A DNA stretch of 64,000 nt, taken from Glandiceps talaboti. Its lineage: Eukaryota; Hemichordata; Enteropneusta; Spengelidae. The stretch covers positions 1,310,001 to 1,374,000 of the forward strand of contig NC_135554.1 of NCBI RefSeq assembly GCF_964340395.1, in the 5' to 3' direction. The position numbers and the translations under genes are program-made. This document shows, one piece after another, positions 49,763-62,029 of the stretch (its first letter is position 1; each line of letters starts with the position of its first letter). Under the pieces are notes generated by a model, which saw only the letters and a list, made by a program, of their open reading frames with translations, was not told where the DNA came from and searched no databases.

Positions 49763-51024
49763 GTTCAAAAATACCACCAATGGCGTTGTAGCACAACTGT
49801 ACACTTTTTAAAAATGTTTATCCATATGCTAGTCCATGCTAACAATAGGTGTTCATTTGTTGAATGACTATCCAGTTGCCTATCCAACCATGTTGCTATC
49901 TTTGCGATATATGCGATCATTTGGCTGTTGCTATGGGCATGGCCATGTTGCTAGATATATTTGCATACATTTTTGAATGATTTTGTTCACCTGTGTATGA
50001 ATTCCTGATATTATCTCTGCAATATATATGATCATTTGGCTGTTGCTATGGGCATGGTCTTGTTGCTAGGCAAATTTACATACATTTTTTGAATATTTAT
50101 TCAATTGTCTAATAATCCCTGTTATCTTCGCAATATATGTGATCATTTAGTGTTGCAATGGGCGTGGTCTTGTTGCTAGGCACATTTGCATACATTTTTT
50201 GAATGTTTATTCATTTGTCTTTCAATTCCTGTTACCTTCACATTATACGTGATCATTTGGCTATTGCTATGGGTGTGGTCTTGTTACTAGGCAAATTTAC
50301 ATACATTTTTTGAATATTTATTCAATTGTCTTAATCTCTGTTGTTACCTTTGTTAAATGCGCGACCGTTTGGCTGTTGCTATGGGTATAGTCATGGTTGC
50401 TAGGGGCATTTCCATACATTTTTGAATGCTTACTGACTTGCACACCAGATGATGTTATTTGACCAAAACATACTACCATTTGGTTGTTGCTAAGAGTGTG
50501 GTCATGGTTGTTAGGGTCAATTGTGTCAAAATATTTTGAAGAAAATCTGCAGAATAACACATCTAGAAACATCTCACCTAGTTTCAGCCTCACTGACCAA
50601 GTACTTTTTGAGATATAAATTTTTCACCAAAATTCACATTTTACACCTAATTTGCATATCATTGATATCATTATATGGTTAATATTTCTTCATCTATACA
50701 CCCCCAGATGCATCCCTATTTATTTTCAGCCCATATTCTGAGTAGTTTTGGAATTAATGATTTTTAACCAAAACGACACATTTTTAGCCCTAATTTGCAT
50801 ATTACTGATGGAATCATCATGTCATGAAAAATCTTAATTTACACACCCCAAGAACATTCCCACCAAATTTCAGCCCAATCTACCCTGTAGTTTTTTGACC
50901 AAATATCATATTTTTTACCAAAACGCACATCTCTGATGCGACCATTTTCATTTGGACAATTTTCCATTTACACGCCCTCAGTAATGTCCCAATCAGTCTG
51001 GCAGTTTTTGACTTTACGTTGTTT

Positions 51025-51066
<42 letters not shown>

Positions 51067-51128
51067 TGAGATACAAAGATACTTTGCCATGCCTTATCAG
51101 TCTGGCAGTTTTTGACTTTATGTTGTTT

Positions 51129-51207
<79 letters not shown>

Positions 51208-51255
51208 TTCACAATGCCTCTAGCACTATTAAACCTTGTTTAGTTGTGCTAAAAA
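49763..51255 (+). repeat. Interspersed family A, near-complete copy
   Basis: AAAATACCACCAATGGCGTTG and TAGCACAACTG, about seven GGCTGTTGCTATGGGCATGG-type modules, the GACCAAAA modules, two CA tracts (51026-51064, 51130-51205) and the end TAGTTGTGCTAAAAA. GCCATGCCTTATCAGTCTGGCAGTTTTTGACTT is repeated around the CA tracts, so the 3' end is locally duplicated. Confidence 0.87.
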
Positions 51256-51408
51256 CATCAACCAAATTTCAGAATGATCTGCCCATGTAGTTTTTGAGTT
51301 TAATTTGACCAAAAATAACATTTTTTACCCAAATCACACACTGGTGTTAAGAGCATTTTTATTTCAACAATATCATGGCAATTGGTCAAGCCATTTTTGA
51401 CTAAGTTG

Positions 51409-51467
<59 letters not shown>

Positions 51468-51515
51468 TGAGATACAAGGATACTTTGCCATGCCTTATCA
51501 GTCCAGTTGTGCTAA
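51256..51515 (+). repeat. Family A 3' end, extra tandem copy
   Basis: Starts inside ACCAAATTTCAGAATGATCTG and repeats the 3' module through a CA tract (51413-51466) to CCAGTTGTGCTAA. It is a partial tandem copy of the preceding element. Confidence 0.8.
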
Positions 51516-51519
51516 CAGA

Positions 51520-52325
51520 ATTGCAACTGTATAATTTATGTGTGCATCGTCATGACACCATGCAATACAATCAATCTATCCTACCGTCCATCCTTAGTTG
51601 ACACTTGCCCATTCATACTCTTGATACTGCAGCATGTATATTTCCTTTTGGAGCTCTTGACAAGACAAACCCCCATAGTGAATGGCATACCAAGTCAGTT
51701 CTTTTGGATCCACTATATTATAGTATTGGCATCATGGCTGTTAATACATACACCATCCACCACTTAGTCAAACTACTACTCCTCAACTGCTGCACAGTAT
51801 TTATTCAGTGATGAACTAAATTGTAAATTCTCAGCTAGTATTACCCAGTAGTGGCTCGATGATCAATATAATAATTGTTGCTATGAAATATCATAAAGAG
51901 ACCCAAGCACTGATGTTCATATTTCCCCAAGGCATGTAATCCATTCTTATCACCATGGAGTAACTATCACTAATATAGTATTACCCAGCACTTTGAACTA
52001 ATAACATTATGAATATGAAAAGCCTGCCATCTATTGTAATCAAATTTGAATTATACATATCGTGAATATTATAAGGAGTTACAAAACAACCCTTGTAAGC
52101 CCCTCATTTGTGTGTTCAAAGGGAAATACTACATACAGTTTCTTATTAATCAGCTTTCCATAAAGTCCAAATGCTACAAATTGCACTAAAAGCTTTGACT
52201 ATGATGATTTTCATCAACCTTTCATTACATAGTCCAAGTCATTTCAAATTGTGCATATTTCGACAAGTCTTTGTTCAGTTCTACAGAGGCATGTTGTTTA
52301 CCATGGGTGACATAATTATCAAATT
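51520..52325. other. Intron, no gene seen
   Basis: Short ORFs at 51540-51811 and 52171-52389 show no recognisable domain; AT-rich. Confidence 0.45.
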
Positions 52326-52327
52326 TG

Positions 52328-53712
52328 ATTCTCAATGGTGTTGTAGCACAACTGACAGTTTTCAAAAAATACCGCCAATGGCATTGTAGCACAACTGTAC
52401 AGTTTTTAAAAATGTTTATCCATATGGTAGTCAATGCTAACAGTAAGTGTTCATTAGGTGAATGACTATCCAGTTGCCCATCCAACAATGTTGCTATCTT
52501 TACGATATATGCTATCATTTGGCTGTTGCTATGGGCATGGTCATGTTGTTAGATATATTTGCATACATTTGTATATGTTTTTGTTCACTTGTGAATGAAT
52601 TCCTGATATTATCTTTGCAATATACGTGATCATTTGGCTGTTGCTATGGGCGTGGTCTTGTTGCTAGGCATATTTACACACATTTTTTGAATGTTTATTC
52701 AATTGTCTATTAATCCCTGTTGTTATCTTCGCAATATGTGATCATTTGGCTGTTGCTATGGGCGTGGTCTTGTTGCTAGGCAAATTTACATACATTTTTG
52801 AATGTTTATTCAAGTGTCTTTCTATACCTGTTGTCTTCTATGCAATATACATGATTATTTGGCTGTTGCTATGGGCGTGGTCTTGTTGCTATGCAAATTT
52901 ACATACATTTTATGAATGTATATTCAGTTGTCTATCAATCCCTGTTGTTATCTTTGTAAAATACACGACCGTTTGGCTGTTGCTATGGGCGTGGTCATGG
53001 TTGCTAGGGTATTTGCATACATTTTTTGAATGTTTACTCATTTGCCTACCAGATGATGTTGTTATTTGACCAAAATATACTGCCATTTGGTTGTTGCTAA
53101 GGGCGTGGTCATGGTCGCTAGGGCCAATTTTGTCAAAATGTTTTGATGAAAATCTGCAGAATAACACTTTCAGAAACACCTCACAAAGTTTCAGACTCGG
53201 TGACCCAGTACTTTTTGAGATATAAGTTTTTGACCAAAATTGAACATTTTTACACCTAATTTGCATATCACTCATGGAATCATTGTATACTTAATATTTC
53301 TTCGTCCATACATCCCTAAATGCATTCCCATTAAATTTCAGCCCAATCTGCTCAGTAGTTTTCAAATTATAGATTTTTCACCAAAAAGACACATTTTTAG
53401 CCCTAATTTGCATATCACTGGTGGAATCATCACGTCATGAACAATCTTACTTTACACACCCTTAAGAATGTTCCCACCAAATTTCACACCAATCTGCCCA
53501 GCAGTTTCTGAGTTTAAGTTTTTTTGACCAAAAATCACATTTTTTGACCCAAATCACACACTTGTGATGCGATCATTTTGATTTGAGCAATTTCCCAACT
53601 AGACACCCAAGGTAATGGACCAACCAAATATCATGGCAATCAGTTCAGCAGTTTTTGACTTTAAGTTGTTTACACACACACACACATACACACACACGCA
53701 CGCACGCACACA

Positions 53713-53791
<79 letters not shown>

Positions 53792-53840
53792 GCCGGGCAA
53801 TCCCTATAGCACTACTGAACCTCAGTTCAGTTGTGCTAAA
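52328..53840 (+). repeat. Interspersed family A, near-complete copy with duplicated start
   Basis: The left end occurs twice (CAATGGTGTTGTAGCACAACTG at about 52332 and CCAATGGCATTGTAGCACAACTG at about 52375). About six internal modules follow, then the 3' modules, a CA/CG-interrupted microsatellite (53671-53788), the GGGCAATCCCTATAGCACTA tail and the end CAGTTGTGCTAAAAA. Confidence 0.87.
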
Positions 53841-53945
53841 AATGTTTACCCATATGCTGAAACATGCTATGTATAGGTGTTCATTTGCTAAATGTCTATC
53901 CAGTTGCCTATCCAACCCTGTTGTTATCTTTGCAATACAAAGATA
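53841..53945 (+). repeat. Family A piece 5' of the SINE/LINE block
   Basis: AATGTTTACCCATATGCTGA ... TATCCAGTTGCCTATCCAAC and CTGTTGTTATCTTTGCAATA match the early part of family A. The matching continuation reappears at about 55040. Confidence 0.75.
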
Positions 53946-53979
53946 AAACTTAAGATCTCTCGAACAAGAATAATGGTGG

Positions 53980-54346
53980 AGTCATGATGGGTGAATGGTT
54001 AGCATGACCGGCTTGGAAGCTACAGGTTGCAGGTTCGAGCCCTGTCGCTGCCTGCTGTTTGTTTCTGAGTGGCTAAAGTCCTTGGGCAAGATTTGAACCA
54101 TGATTGTGGTTCAGTCAACCCAGCTGTATAATTGGGGACCTGGTAGGATGTAGGTTGCAATGTGAAGGCTTTAATCCTATGCGCTGAAATGGCTGCAATG
54201 GATTGTATGCTCCCCGGGGAGTTGAGGAAGACTAAAGGGCCGTTGTGCCGTTCTGATCCGAGCCAGGGGTAATAAATTGTAAAGCGCTTTGAGCACCGTG
54301 TGGGAAAGCGCTATATAAGAACCCAACATTATTATTATTATTAATA
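53980..54346 (+). mobile_element. tRNA-headed SINE
   Basis: The head carries a pol III A box (TGGGTGAATGG, about 53988) and B box (GGTTCGAGCCC, about 54032) at tRNA-like spacing. The body has a 3' domain TGTAAAGCGCTTTGAG and GAAAGCGCTATATAAGAACCC, and the tail is (ATT)n. The AAAGCGCTTTGAG/AAAGCGCTATATAAG tail is widely shared among metazoan tRNA-derived SINEs (from memory; family name not asserted). It has no protein; it would rely on LINE machinery. Confidence 0.88.
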
Positions 54347-55042
54347 ATTACTGACTCTAACTAGCATGTTTTCAAAGATTCTTGAATATGTTTTACTTTG
54401 TAGATAGGAACATAACTTGTATACATCTGACAATCAATTTGGCTTTAAGAAAACTCATGACACTGATATGTGTATATTTCTACATGCACTTAAAGAAACA
54501 ATCAGGTATTATAAGTCAAATGGCAGCCCATTTTTTGTCTGTTTCCTTGATGCCAAAATGGCATTCGATAAGAGTGAATCACTGGACACTCTTAAAGAAA
54601 ACGATTGACAGATCAGTGCCGACCTATATTGTTCGGCTACTTTCAAATTGGTTTGTAATCCAAAAGTTTTGTACTCATTGGTCAAATTCTCTTTTAATGT
54701 AACTAATGGAGTTCAACAAGGGGATCTTATCCCCATTTCTTTTCAATGTTTATGTTGATTGGTCACTGTCTCCTGCCAGGGTTGGTTGTGAAGTGGGTGG
54801 AATTGCAATTAATAATTTGTCATATGCGGACGATATGTGTCTCATCTCTCCATCTATCAAAGGCCTCAGAAAACGTATTAATATCTGTGAACAATATGCT
54901 GATGATAATGATATATTTATAATGCTAGAAAATCTAAATGTGTACACTTTAAGTCATCCACAAAACTGTCTGTTATTCCCCCAATCAACCATTGTGGGAA
55001 TTTTCTCAAATTCATATCAAGTTTTAATTACTTGGGACATTA
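54347..55042 (+). pseudogene. LINE reverse transcriptase fragment with YADD
   Basis: Directly follows the SINE tail. Across frames it reads SMFSKILEYVLLCR, a stop, then EHNLYTSDNQFGFKKTHDTDMCIFL, FVCFLDAKMAFDKSES, RSVPTYIVRLLSNWFV, NVTNGVQQGDLIP / GILSPFLFNVYVDW, INNLSYADDMCLISPSIKGL and finally FNYLG. NGVQQGG-LSP and YADD are core RT motifs of non-LTR retrotransposons. At least three frame changes and a stop make it dead. It ends abruptly where family A sequence resumes (TTAATCCCTGTTATC). Confidence 0.9.
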
Positions 55043-56430
55043 ATTAATCCCTGTTATCTTTACAATATACATAATCATTTGGCTGTTGCTATGGGTGTGG
55101 TCTTGTTGAATTGGCAATTTACATACATCTTTTTAATGTTTATTCACTTCTCTATTAATTCCTTTTGTTATCTTTGCAATACATGCGATAATTTGGTTGT
55201 TGCTATGGGCATGGTCTTGTTGCTAGGCATATCTACATACAATTTTACAATGCTCATTCATTTATCTACCCATCACCAGTGTTATTTTCGAATTATACGT
55301 CATTATTAACGTGTTGCTATAGGTGTGGTCTTCTTGCCAAGGGCATTTACATAATTTAAAATAACATTTATTCAATTGCCTACCCATCCTGTTGTTATAA
55401 TTGTCCAAAAAAAACCTATCATTTGACAGTTGCTAAGGGTGTGGTCATGGTTGCTGGGGTCAATTATGCAAGAATGACACACTCACAACTTGCAGACTAA
55501 AAGTAACACTTTCATAATCAAATTTCATCCCCAGTAGTTTGAAATGTAAAGCTCAGTACCAAAATCCCTTGCATCATCTACAAGACAGACAGCCAGACAG
55601 ACAGACAGACAGACAGACGGACAGAAAGACAGACAGCCATTTTACCTTGAACGAACATGTAGTTCAGTGATAAAGTTAGGGAGACGATGTTTCCAAGCAA
55701 TCTTAAGGACAGATTAATTCCTGTGCCATTAACACACTTGTTACATTCTGTTAAGTACCCAATAAAACTTTTAATGGTTTAATGAGATCAATAAAACAAT
55801 AATTTCTGTACACCCCCCTATGGCAAACATACTAGTATTCCTGTGAGACATTTCACCAAAAAAGTCATGGGTTTTAATCCTAAGTTGCCTATCGCTAATG
55901 GCATCATCATGCAATTAATATCACTTGATCTGTAGATCCCAAGAAACATCTCTGTGAACTTTCAACCAAATCAACCATGCACTATTGGAATTATAGACTT
56001 TTGACTAAAAAACACATTTTTAGCCCTAATATGCATATTAATGATGGGATCACGGTGTCATGAACAATTCTAAAACTAAACACCTCCAAGAATAGTCCCA
56101 TCAAATTTCAGGCCAATCTGCCTGGTAGTTTTGGTGTTTAAGTTTTTTGACCAAAATGATATTTTATACCACAATCACATACCTGTGATGTGATCATTTT
56201 GATTTGAACAATTTCCCAACTAGACACAAAAGGTAAGGTCCCCACCAAATACAAACTAAAGGCAATCAGTCCAGTGGTTTTTGAGTTTAAGTCGTCCAAA
56301 CACACACACACACACGCACAGCAACAGACAGACAGACAGACAGACAGACAGGCAGACAGAGACAGACAGACAGAAACTGCACCATGTCTATAGCACTACT
56401 GAACCTTATCAGTTCAGCTGTGCTAAAAAT
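55040..56430 (+). repeat. Interspersed family A, right part after the SINE/LINE block
   Basis: Diverged GGCTGTTGCTATGGGTGTGG modules, an ACAG run (55582-55625), the GTTTCCAAGCAATCTTAAGG segment shared with position 70, the GACCAAAATGATATTTT and AACTAGACACAAAAGG blocks, a CA/ACAG tract (56300-56372) and CAGCTGTGCTAAAAA. Confidence 0.8.
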
Positions 56431-56760
56431 GTATGCAAATACGTCTAGCAACATGACCGCACTCATAGCAACAGTCAAATGATCACGTATTTTGCCAAGA
56501 TGAAAGGTTTGGATAGGCAACTGGATAATCATTTAGCAAATGATCACCTATACCTAGCATGGATTAGCCTGTGGGTAAGCATTTTTCAAAACTGTACAGT
56601 TGTGCTACAACGCCATTGGCACTATTTTGACTTTAACTTGTTTACACACACACACACATTTACACATTTACACATATCCACATGCATCCACATACACTGA
56701 CAGACAAACACTTTGTCATGCCTAAAGCAATACTGAACCTTAATCAGTTCATTTGTAAGT
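56430..56760 (-). repeat. Inverted family A left piece followed by a 3' end
   Basis: CTGTACAGTTGTGCTACAACGCCATTGG at about 56594 is the family A start in reverse orientation. The preceding GTCTAGCAACATGACCGC...ATAGCAACAG is a reversed internal module. Then CA repeats and CATGCCTAAAGCAATACTG follow. Confidence 0.8.
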
Positions 56761-56884
56761 CTCTGAAATCATAGAGGGGAGCGTTTCATGGCAGTTAATA
56801 TAGTAAGCAATGACAGACAGTAGTAATTCAGTCTTTGATTCTCGTCACAATTTATCTGAGAGTGATGAATCTTCTTTCAATGAC

Positions 56885-56945
56885 CTTACTTTTGTGGAGA
56901 CATGCATGATGGGTGAATGGTTAGAGTGGCCAGCTTGGAATATAT
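56885..56945 (+). mobile_element. SINE head fragment
   Basis: GCATGATGGGTGAATGGTTAG followed by GTGGCCAGCTTGGAA repeats the A-box part of the SINE at 53980; truncated before the B box. Confidence 0.7.
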
Positions 56946-56962
56946 GTCTTGCATCCAATCAC

Positions 56963-57385
56963 CTAACTTAACATCATATCACATCACATCATACCACATC
57001 ACATCACATCATATCACATCACATAACCTCACACCACATCATATAACCTCACACCACATCACATCACATAACCTCACACCACATCACATCACATAACCTC
57101 ACACCACATCACATAACCTCACACCACATCAGATCACATAACCTCACACCACATCACACCACATCACATAACCTCACACCACATCACATCACATAACCTC
57201 ACACCACATCACATAACCTCACACCACATAACACAACCTCACACCACATCACATATCATATAACCTCACACCACATCACATCACATAACCTCATGCCACA
57301 TAATATAACCTCACACCACATCACATAACCTCACACCACATCACATAACCTCACACCACATCACATAACCTCACATCATGTCAAA
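56963..57385. repeat. ACATCACATAACCTCACACC minisatellite
   Basis: Irregular mix of ACATC, ACATA, ACCTC and ACACC pentamers in 15-30-bp combinations. It ends about 48 bp from the exon a donor. It generates no long ORF. Confidence 0.93.
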
Positions 57386-57432
57386 CTCACTAAATCAACA
57401 GCTAATGTAATAATTCATGTTTTATATCTTAC

Positions 57433-57628
57433 CGAATGTCAGTACCAATCAGAGAACATCTTCTTAGTAGAGACCTTGCCTGTGAGTTGGTCAGATCTCG
57501 CATGGATTCACTGTTAACAGCTGTGATGTAATCCCCTACTACAAGATGGCCATCTTTATCAATAATACCACCTTTAGTTATCGTCTTTACAATCACCCCA
57601 TTGCCTTTCTCTGCAGCTGTTATAAAAC
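57433..57628 (-). CDS. PATJ/MPDZ: MPDZ/PATJ-like multi-PDZ scaffold, exon a (PDZ domain, C-terminal part)
   Basis: First of five exons of this gene in the window, in transcription order. It encodes about 64 complete codons beginning GFITAAEKGNGVIVKTI and ending SLIGTDIR. The opening GFIT fits the carboxylate-binding loop of a PDZ domain. The later segments DGHLVVGDYITAVN and LTNSQARSLLRR match the beta-strand/alpha-B region of the PDZ domain that precedes the 'SLGISIVGG' PDZ in vertebrate MPDZ and PATJ (recognised from memory, not searched). The acceptor is TTGATAG before GT and the donor is GTAAGA. The exon is 196 bp, entering in phase 1 and leaving in phase 2, and the split Arg codon CG|T joins exon b exactly. 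Family role: cytoplasmic scaffold at tight junctions and apical polarity complexes (Crumbs-PALS1-PATJ). The alpha-B1 residue is Asn rather than the His of class I domains. The start of this PDZ must lie in an exon upstream of the window. Confidence 0.93.
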
Positions 57629-57935
57629 CTATCAAGTAAAAACAAAATCTATTTGATTTGAATGTAATGTCTACTTGCAGCATAACTAAGTATAAGTAAC
57701 CGGTACTTGATCAATCAAGTACTTAAACACTGCACCCATATAGAACTGAAATTTGTTAAATTCTACTACACATGTACAATATTCACCTAATACATCAACA
57801 GATCGATATCACTATATCAGATCACTTAGCCTTCAGTCATCCTCAGACATTGGGTACAAATTAATATCCATCACTAAACTAAGTAGTTAAGCCAAAAAAA
57901 AACTGTTTGGTTCCGGTTATCCGACCTTACCTAAT
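57629..57935. other. Intron upstream of exon a, no gene seen
   Basis: No upstream PDZ exon is recognisable on the minus strand here. Confidence 0.5.
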
Positions 57936-57944
57936 TTTTCACTG

Positions 57945-58420
57945 CTGACCCAAATCAGATTAAAATCCAATGTACACTGTAGTGTACACATTGTGCTTTC
58001 TTTTTGGCTGTTACGTTTACTGGCGTTTGTTCTTTTACGAGCGCTTGTTATATACAACTGAAACAATACCACTGGTTTTCCTGAGCCACACGAGAGCACC
58101 GAGTGAATTCACTCACCCAATGAAAATGTGTAAGGCACCAAAACATACAGGTACAGTACTTCAGAATGTGTTGTTTAAAAATAGCGTGAGCGAAGAGCAC
58201 AGACAATGATGTTATCATTATTGTTTGGTGGTTCTCTTTCTTTCAATTTCAACGTTGATTGTTATATTGTAAGGTGGATTCTGGTTGGCTACGAGATTGA
58301 GTTCGGGAAAACCTATGGTATTGTATCAGATGTATGTAAGCTTGGGAGTGTTCATGAAAGAACAAACAACAATAAACATAACAGTCAAAAAGAAACTACA
58401 TGAATTTTAATCAGATTCTG
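57945..58420. mobile_element. Foldback element with about 125-bp diverged inverted arms
   Basis: The left arm (about 57952-58085) has ATCAGATTAAAAT, TTTCTTTTTGGCTGTTACGTTTA, GTTTGTTCTTT, AACAATACCACTGGTTTTCC. The reverse complement of the right arm (about 58295-58418) has ATCTGATTAAAAT, TTTCTTTTTGACTGTTATG, GTTTGTTCTTTC, ACAATACCATAGGTTTTCC. The interior is about 200 bp. Its two small ORFs (57917-58099, 58206-58403) are arm translations. Confidence 0.75.
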
Positions 58421-58424
58421 CTGA

Positions 58425-59310
58425 CCCTAAACATTTATTACTTATTCAAGAAAAACAAATAAAATTGTGAAAATTGTGAAGTCTTGCGAAAAATAGTGGA
58501 TGCAGAAAATGACATTAACTTAAAAAGACAATATAAAAATGTTCTTCCAATCTGTAATGGCTGCACATCTGATGAAAGGAAACACAGAAACCATATGGAA
58601 AACAACAAAAAACCTAACTACGTGAACTAGACACTCACATGTACATGGGGAAAAATTATCAAAAAAATCTACCTACCCCACCTAGTAAGGTATACATGTA
58701 CTATATGTCTATGTATCTTACCTATCTACACCTTGTATATACAGACTGCTGATGCACTTTTTAAATGGACATATTCAGAGATAGTTAGAATTAGAATGAA
58801 GCAACTGTGACTGTATCTGCTTGGGTAATAGCCCACACAGAGGCCACAAAGCAGCTGCACAGCAGCTCAATGACTAATATGCATATGCATCCTATATACT
58901 ATGCGATGTTTTTTTTGGTGGTTCTACCCAAGGATGCATTACAGGGTAATGACTACACATGCGCGTTCTATATACATGTACTATGCGCATTCTCCACATG
59001 GAGGGTGCAATCTACAATATCATCGTGAGGCAGCCAGTCACAAATGAATCTACCCACACAAGCTTATGGGTGTTGCCTAGTTACGATATCAATTAAAGCT
59101 ACATTAGCTGCAACTGGAATGTGTTTTTGAAAATGTTTTATTAGGTACCAAATAAATTTCTAGTAACATCATATGCCATCAACAGTATTGCATCACCTGT
59201 GGAAAATACATTTTTTGTAGCTGAAATCAAATTGATTTTTGGGTCCGCACCCAAATATCAGCACCCTCAACGGTGATCCCGATTTCGATCTGTTTCTATA
59301 CTACTTATGG
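58425..59310. other. Intron, no gene seen
   Basis: AT-rich. CATGCGCGTTCTATATACATG and ACTATGCGCATTC near 58958 are imperfect local repeats. The short ORF at 58807-59028 has no recognisable domain. Confidence 0.45.
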
Positions 59311-59314
59311 ATAA

Positions 59315-60190
59315 TATCGACCAATGATTAACATGTCACTTATTGACCAATGATTAACATGTCACTTATCGACCACTGATTAACACGACATCACTTATTG
59401 ATCAATGATTACCGCAACGTCACTTATCGACCAATGTGTAACGATCACTTACTGACCAATGATTAACACGTCACTTATTGAACAATGATTAACATGTCAC
59501 TTATCGACCAATGTGTAACGATCACTTACTGACCAATGATTAACACGTCACTTATTGAACAATGATTAACATGTCACTTATCGACCAATAATTAACATGA
59601 CGTTACTTATCATCCAATGATTAACATGACGTCACTTACTGACCAATGATTAACACGTCACTTATTGAACAATGATTAACACAACGTCACTTATCGACAA
59701 ATGATTAACGCGACATCACTTATCGACAAATGATTGACACGTCACTTATCGACCAATGATTAACGCGACATCACTTATCGACAAATGATTGACACGTCAC
59801 TTATCGACCAATGATTAACGCGACATCACTTATCGAAAAATGATTGACACGTCACTTATCGACAAATGATTGACACGTCACTTATCGACCAATGATTAAC
59901 ACGTTACTTATCGACAAATGATTAAAACGTCACTTATCGACCAAAGATAAAAACAGCATCACTTATCGACCAATGATTAACATGACGTCACTTATTGACA
60001 AATGATTAACATGACGTCACTTATCGACCAATGATTAACATGACTTCATTTATTGACAAATGATTAACATGATCACTTATCAACTAATGCTGAACACAAT
60101 GTCACTTATCGACCAATGATTAACACCACATCACAGTTTTACAACGTCACCTACAATGCCTAATATCGGCCAATGATTAACCCAACATCA
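59315..60190. repeat. 24-33-bp array with CCAAT- and CRE-like motifs
   Basis: The unit varies around CACTTATCGACCAATGATTAACACGT, with CACGTCA, CGACATCA, CAACGTCA or CATGACGTCA before the next CACTTAT. The perfect palindrome TGACGTCA occurs at least three times (near 59637, 59984, 60013) and CCAAT in most units. No ORF. It is the least regular of the arrays. Confidence 0.9.
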
Positions 60191-60595
60191 CCTACAATGT
60201 CTAATCATTGATATTTTAACATGTGTATATTCAGTGAATGGTTGTTTCATGGAAAAATGACACTCCAGTTACAACTAGTACAGTTTTAATATGGTGACAG
60301 ATTCAAAGCCAAGCTGTCACTTCACCATCTATGGATAACACTGACCACTAATAAACAGATACAATATCTTTTTATATGGAACTAACCAATTTTAGTGATA
60401 TAACTGACCAATTTTTAGTGAACATCCTTGGTTACTTGATGAAAGAAAATGTCCCAGTTACAACTAGTGCAGGTTTAATGACTGATGATTTGGAATGACA
60501 TTCTGTGATTTTAGCTGTAGGTAGAACTACTTGTCTGAAAACAGAATCTGCCTTCTTGGGCAGGACATTCTAACATCATAAAAGCATGTACACAT

Positions 60596-60642
<47 letters not shown>

Positions 60643-60990
60643 TACATACACACACAAACACAAATCATTAAATAGTTTTAGTTATTAATACTTCCCAATT
60701 CCACCATGTAGACTATACTATAACAGAGAAAAAGTTTTAGCACCATTCATCCAAGGGTTTGCTTGTTTTAATATGTCACTATAAACAAGCCAATGAGAAT
60801 TTATGTTGTACAGTTTACATAGAAAAGTACAGTGAACCTAAGCACCTATCATGTAAGCATCATAATTTGTGTATGTCAGTGATCAGTTTTCAATACACAT
60901 AAGATATTAGTTGATTGAAATTTTGAGGAGACAAGTACATTTTTCCATACAGTCCATAACAATTGGACTGTACTGTGTACAGACTGTGGA
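60191..60990. other. Intron with short (CA)n, no gene seen
   Basis: A CA tract (about 60598-60655, with an internal TACATACA stretch) and a dispersed direct repeat (CAGTTACAACTAGTRCAGKTTTAAT at about 60264 and 60453). No coding is recognised. Confidence 0.5.
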
Positions 60991-60997
60991 CATTTAC

Positions 60998-62025
60998 ATA
61001 GCCTGTAAAATGATTATCACTACACTATTCCACTATCCTACCTGTAGACTTGTAAAATGATTATCACTACACTATTCCACTATCCTACCTGTAGACTTGT
61101 AAAATGATTATCACTACACTATTCCACTATCCTACCTGTAGACATGTAAAATGATTATCACTACACTATTCCACTATCCTACCTGTAGACTTGTAAAATG
61201 ATTATCACTACACTATTCCACTATCCTACCTGTAGACTTGTAAAATGATTATCACTACACTATTCCACTATCCTACCTGTAGACTTGTAAAATGATTATC
61301 ACTACACTATTCCACTATCCTACCTGTAGACTTGTAAAATGATTATCACTACACTATTCCACTATCCTACCTGTAGACTTGTAAAATGATTATCACTACA
61401 CTATTCCACTATCCTACCTGTAGACCTGTAAAATGATTATCACTACACTATTCCACTATCCTACCTGTAGACTTGTAAAATGATTATCACTACACTATTC
61501 CACTATCCTACCTGTAGACTTGTAAAATGATTATCACTACACTATTCCACTATCCTACCTGTAGACTTGTAAAATGATTATCACTACACTATTCCACTAT
61601 CCTACCTGTAGACTTGTAAAATGATTATCACTACACTATTCCACTATCCTACCTGTAGACTTGTAAAATGATTATCACTACACTATTCCACTATCCTACC
61701 TGTAGACCTGTAAAATGATTATCACTACACTATTCCACTATCCTACCTGTAGACTTGTAAAATGATTATCACTAAACTATTCCACTATCCTACCTGTAGA
61801 CCTGTAAAATGATTATCACTACACTATTCCACTATCCTACCTGTAGACTTGTAAAATGATTATCACTACACTATTCCACTATCCTACCTGTAGACTTGTA
61901 AAATGATTATCACTACACTATTCCACTATCCTACCTGTAGACTTGTAAAATGATTATCACTACACTATTCCACTATCCTACCTGTAGACTTCAGAATGAT
62001 TATCACTACAATATTCCACTATCCT
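60998..62025. repeat. 47-bp tandem array, about 22 copies, highly homogeneous
   Basis: The unit is GTAGACTTGTAAAATGATTA plus TCACTACACTATTCCACTAT plus CCTACCT. Copies differ by single bases (GACTTG/GACCTG/GACATG), implying recent amplification. Its core CACTATTCCACTATCCTA is the reverse complement of the core of the adjoining 34-bp array. Confidence 0.97.
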
Positions 62026-62029
62026 ACTT

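Noticed and set aside
53985-54060. Functional tRNA gene
   Set aside because: A and B boxes are present, but the sequence continues into a SINE body and (ATT)n tail, and a proper acceptor stem is not evident.
57917-58403. Small ORFs on both strands beside exon a
   Set aside because: They fall on the arms of an inverted repeat and show no domain.
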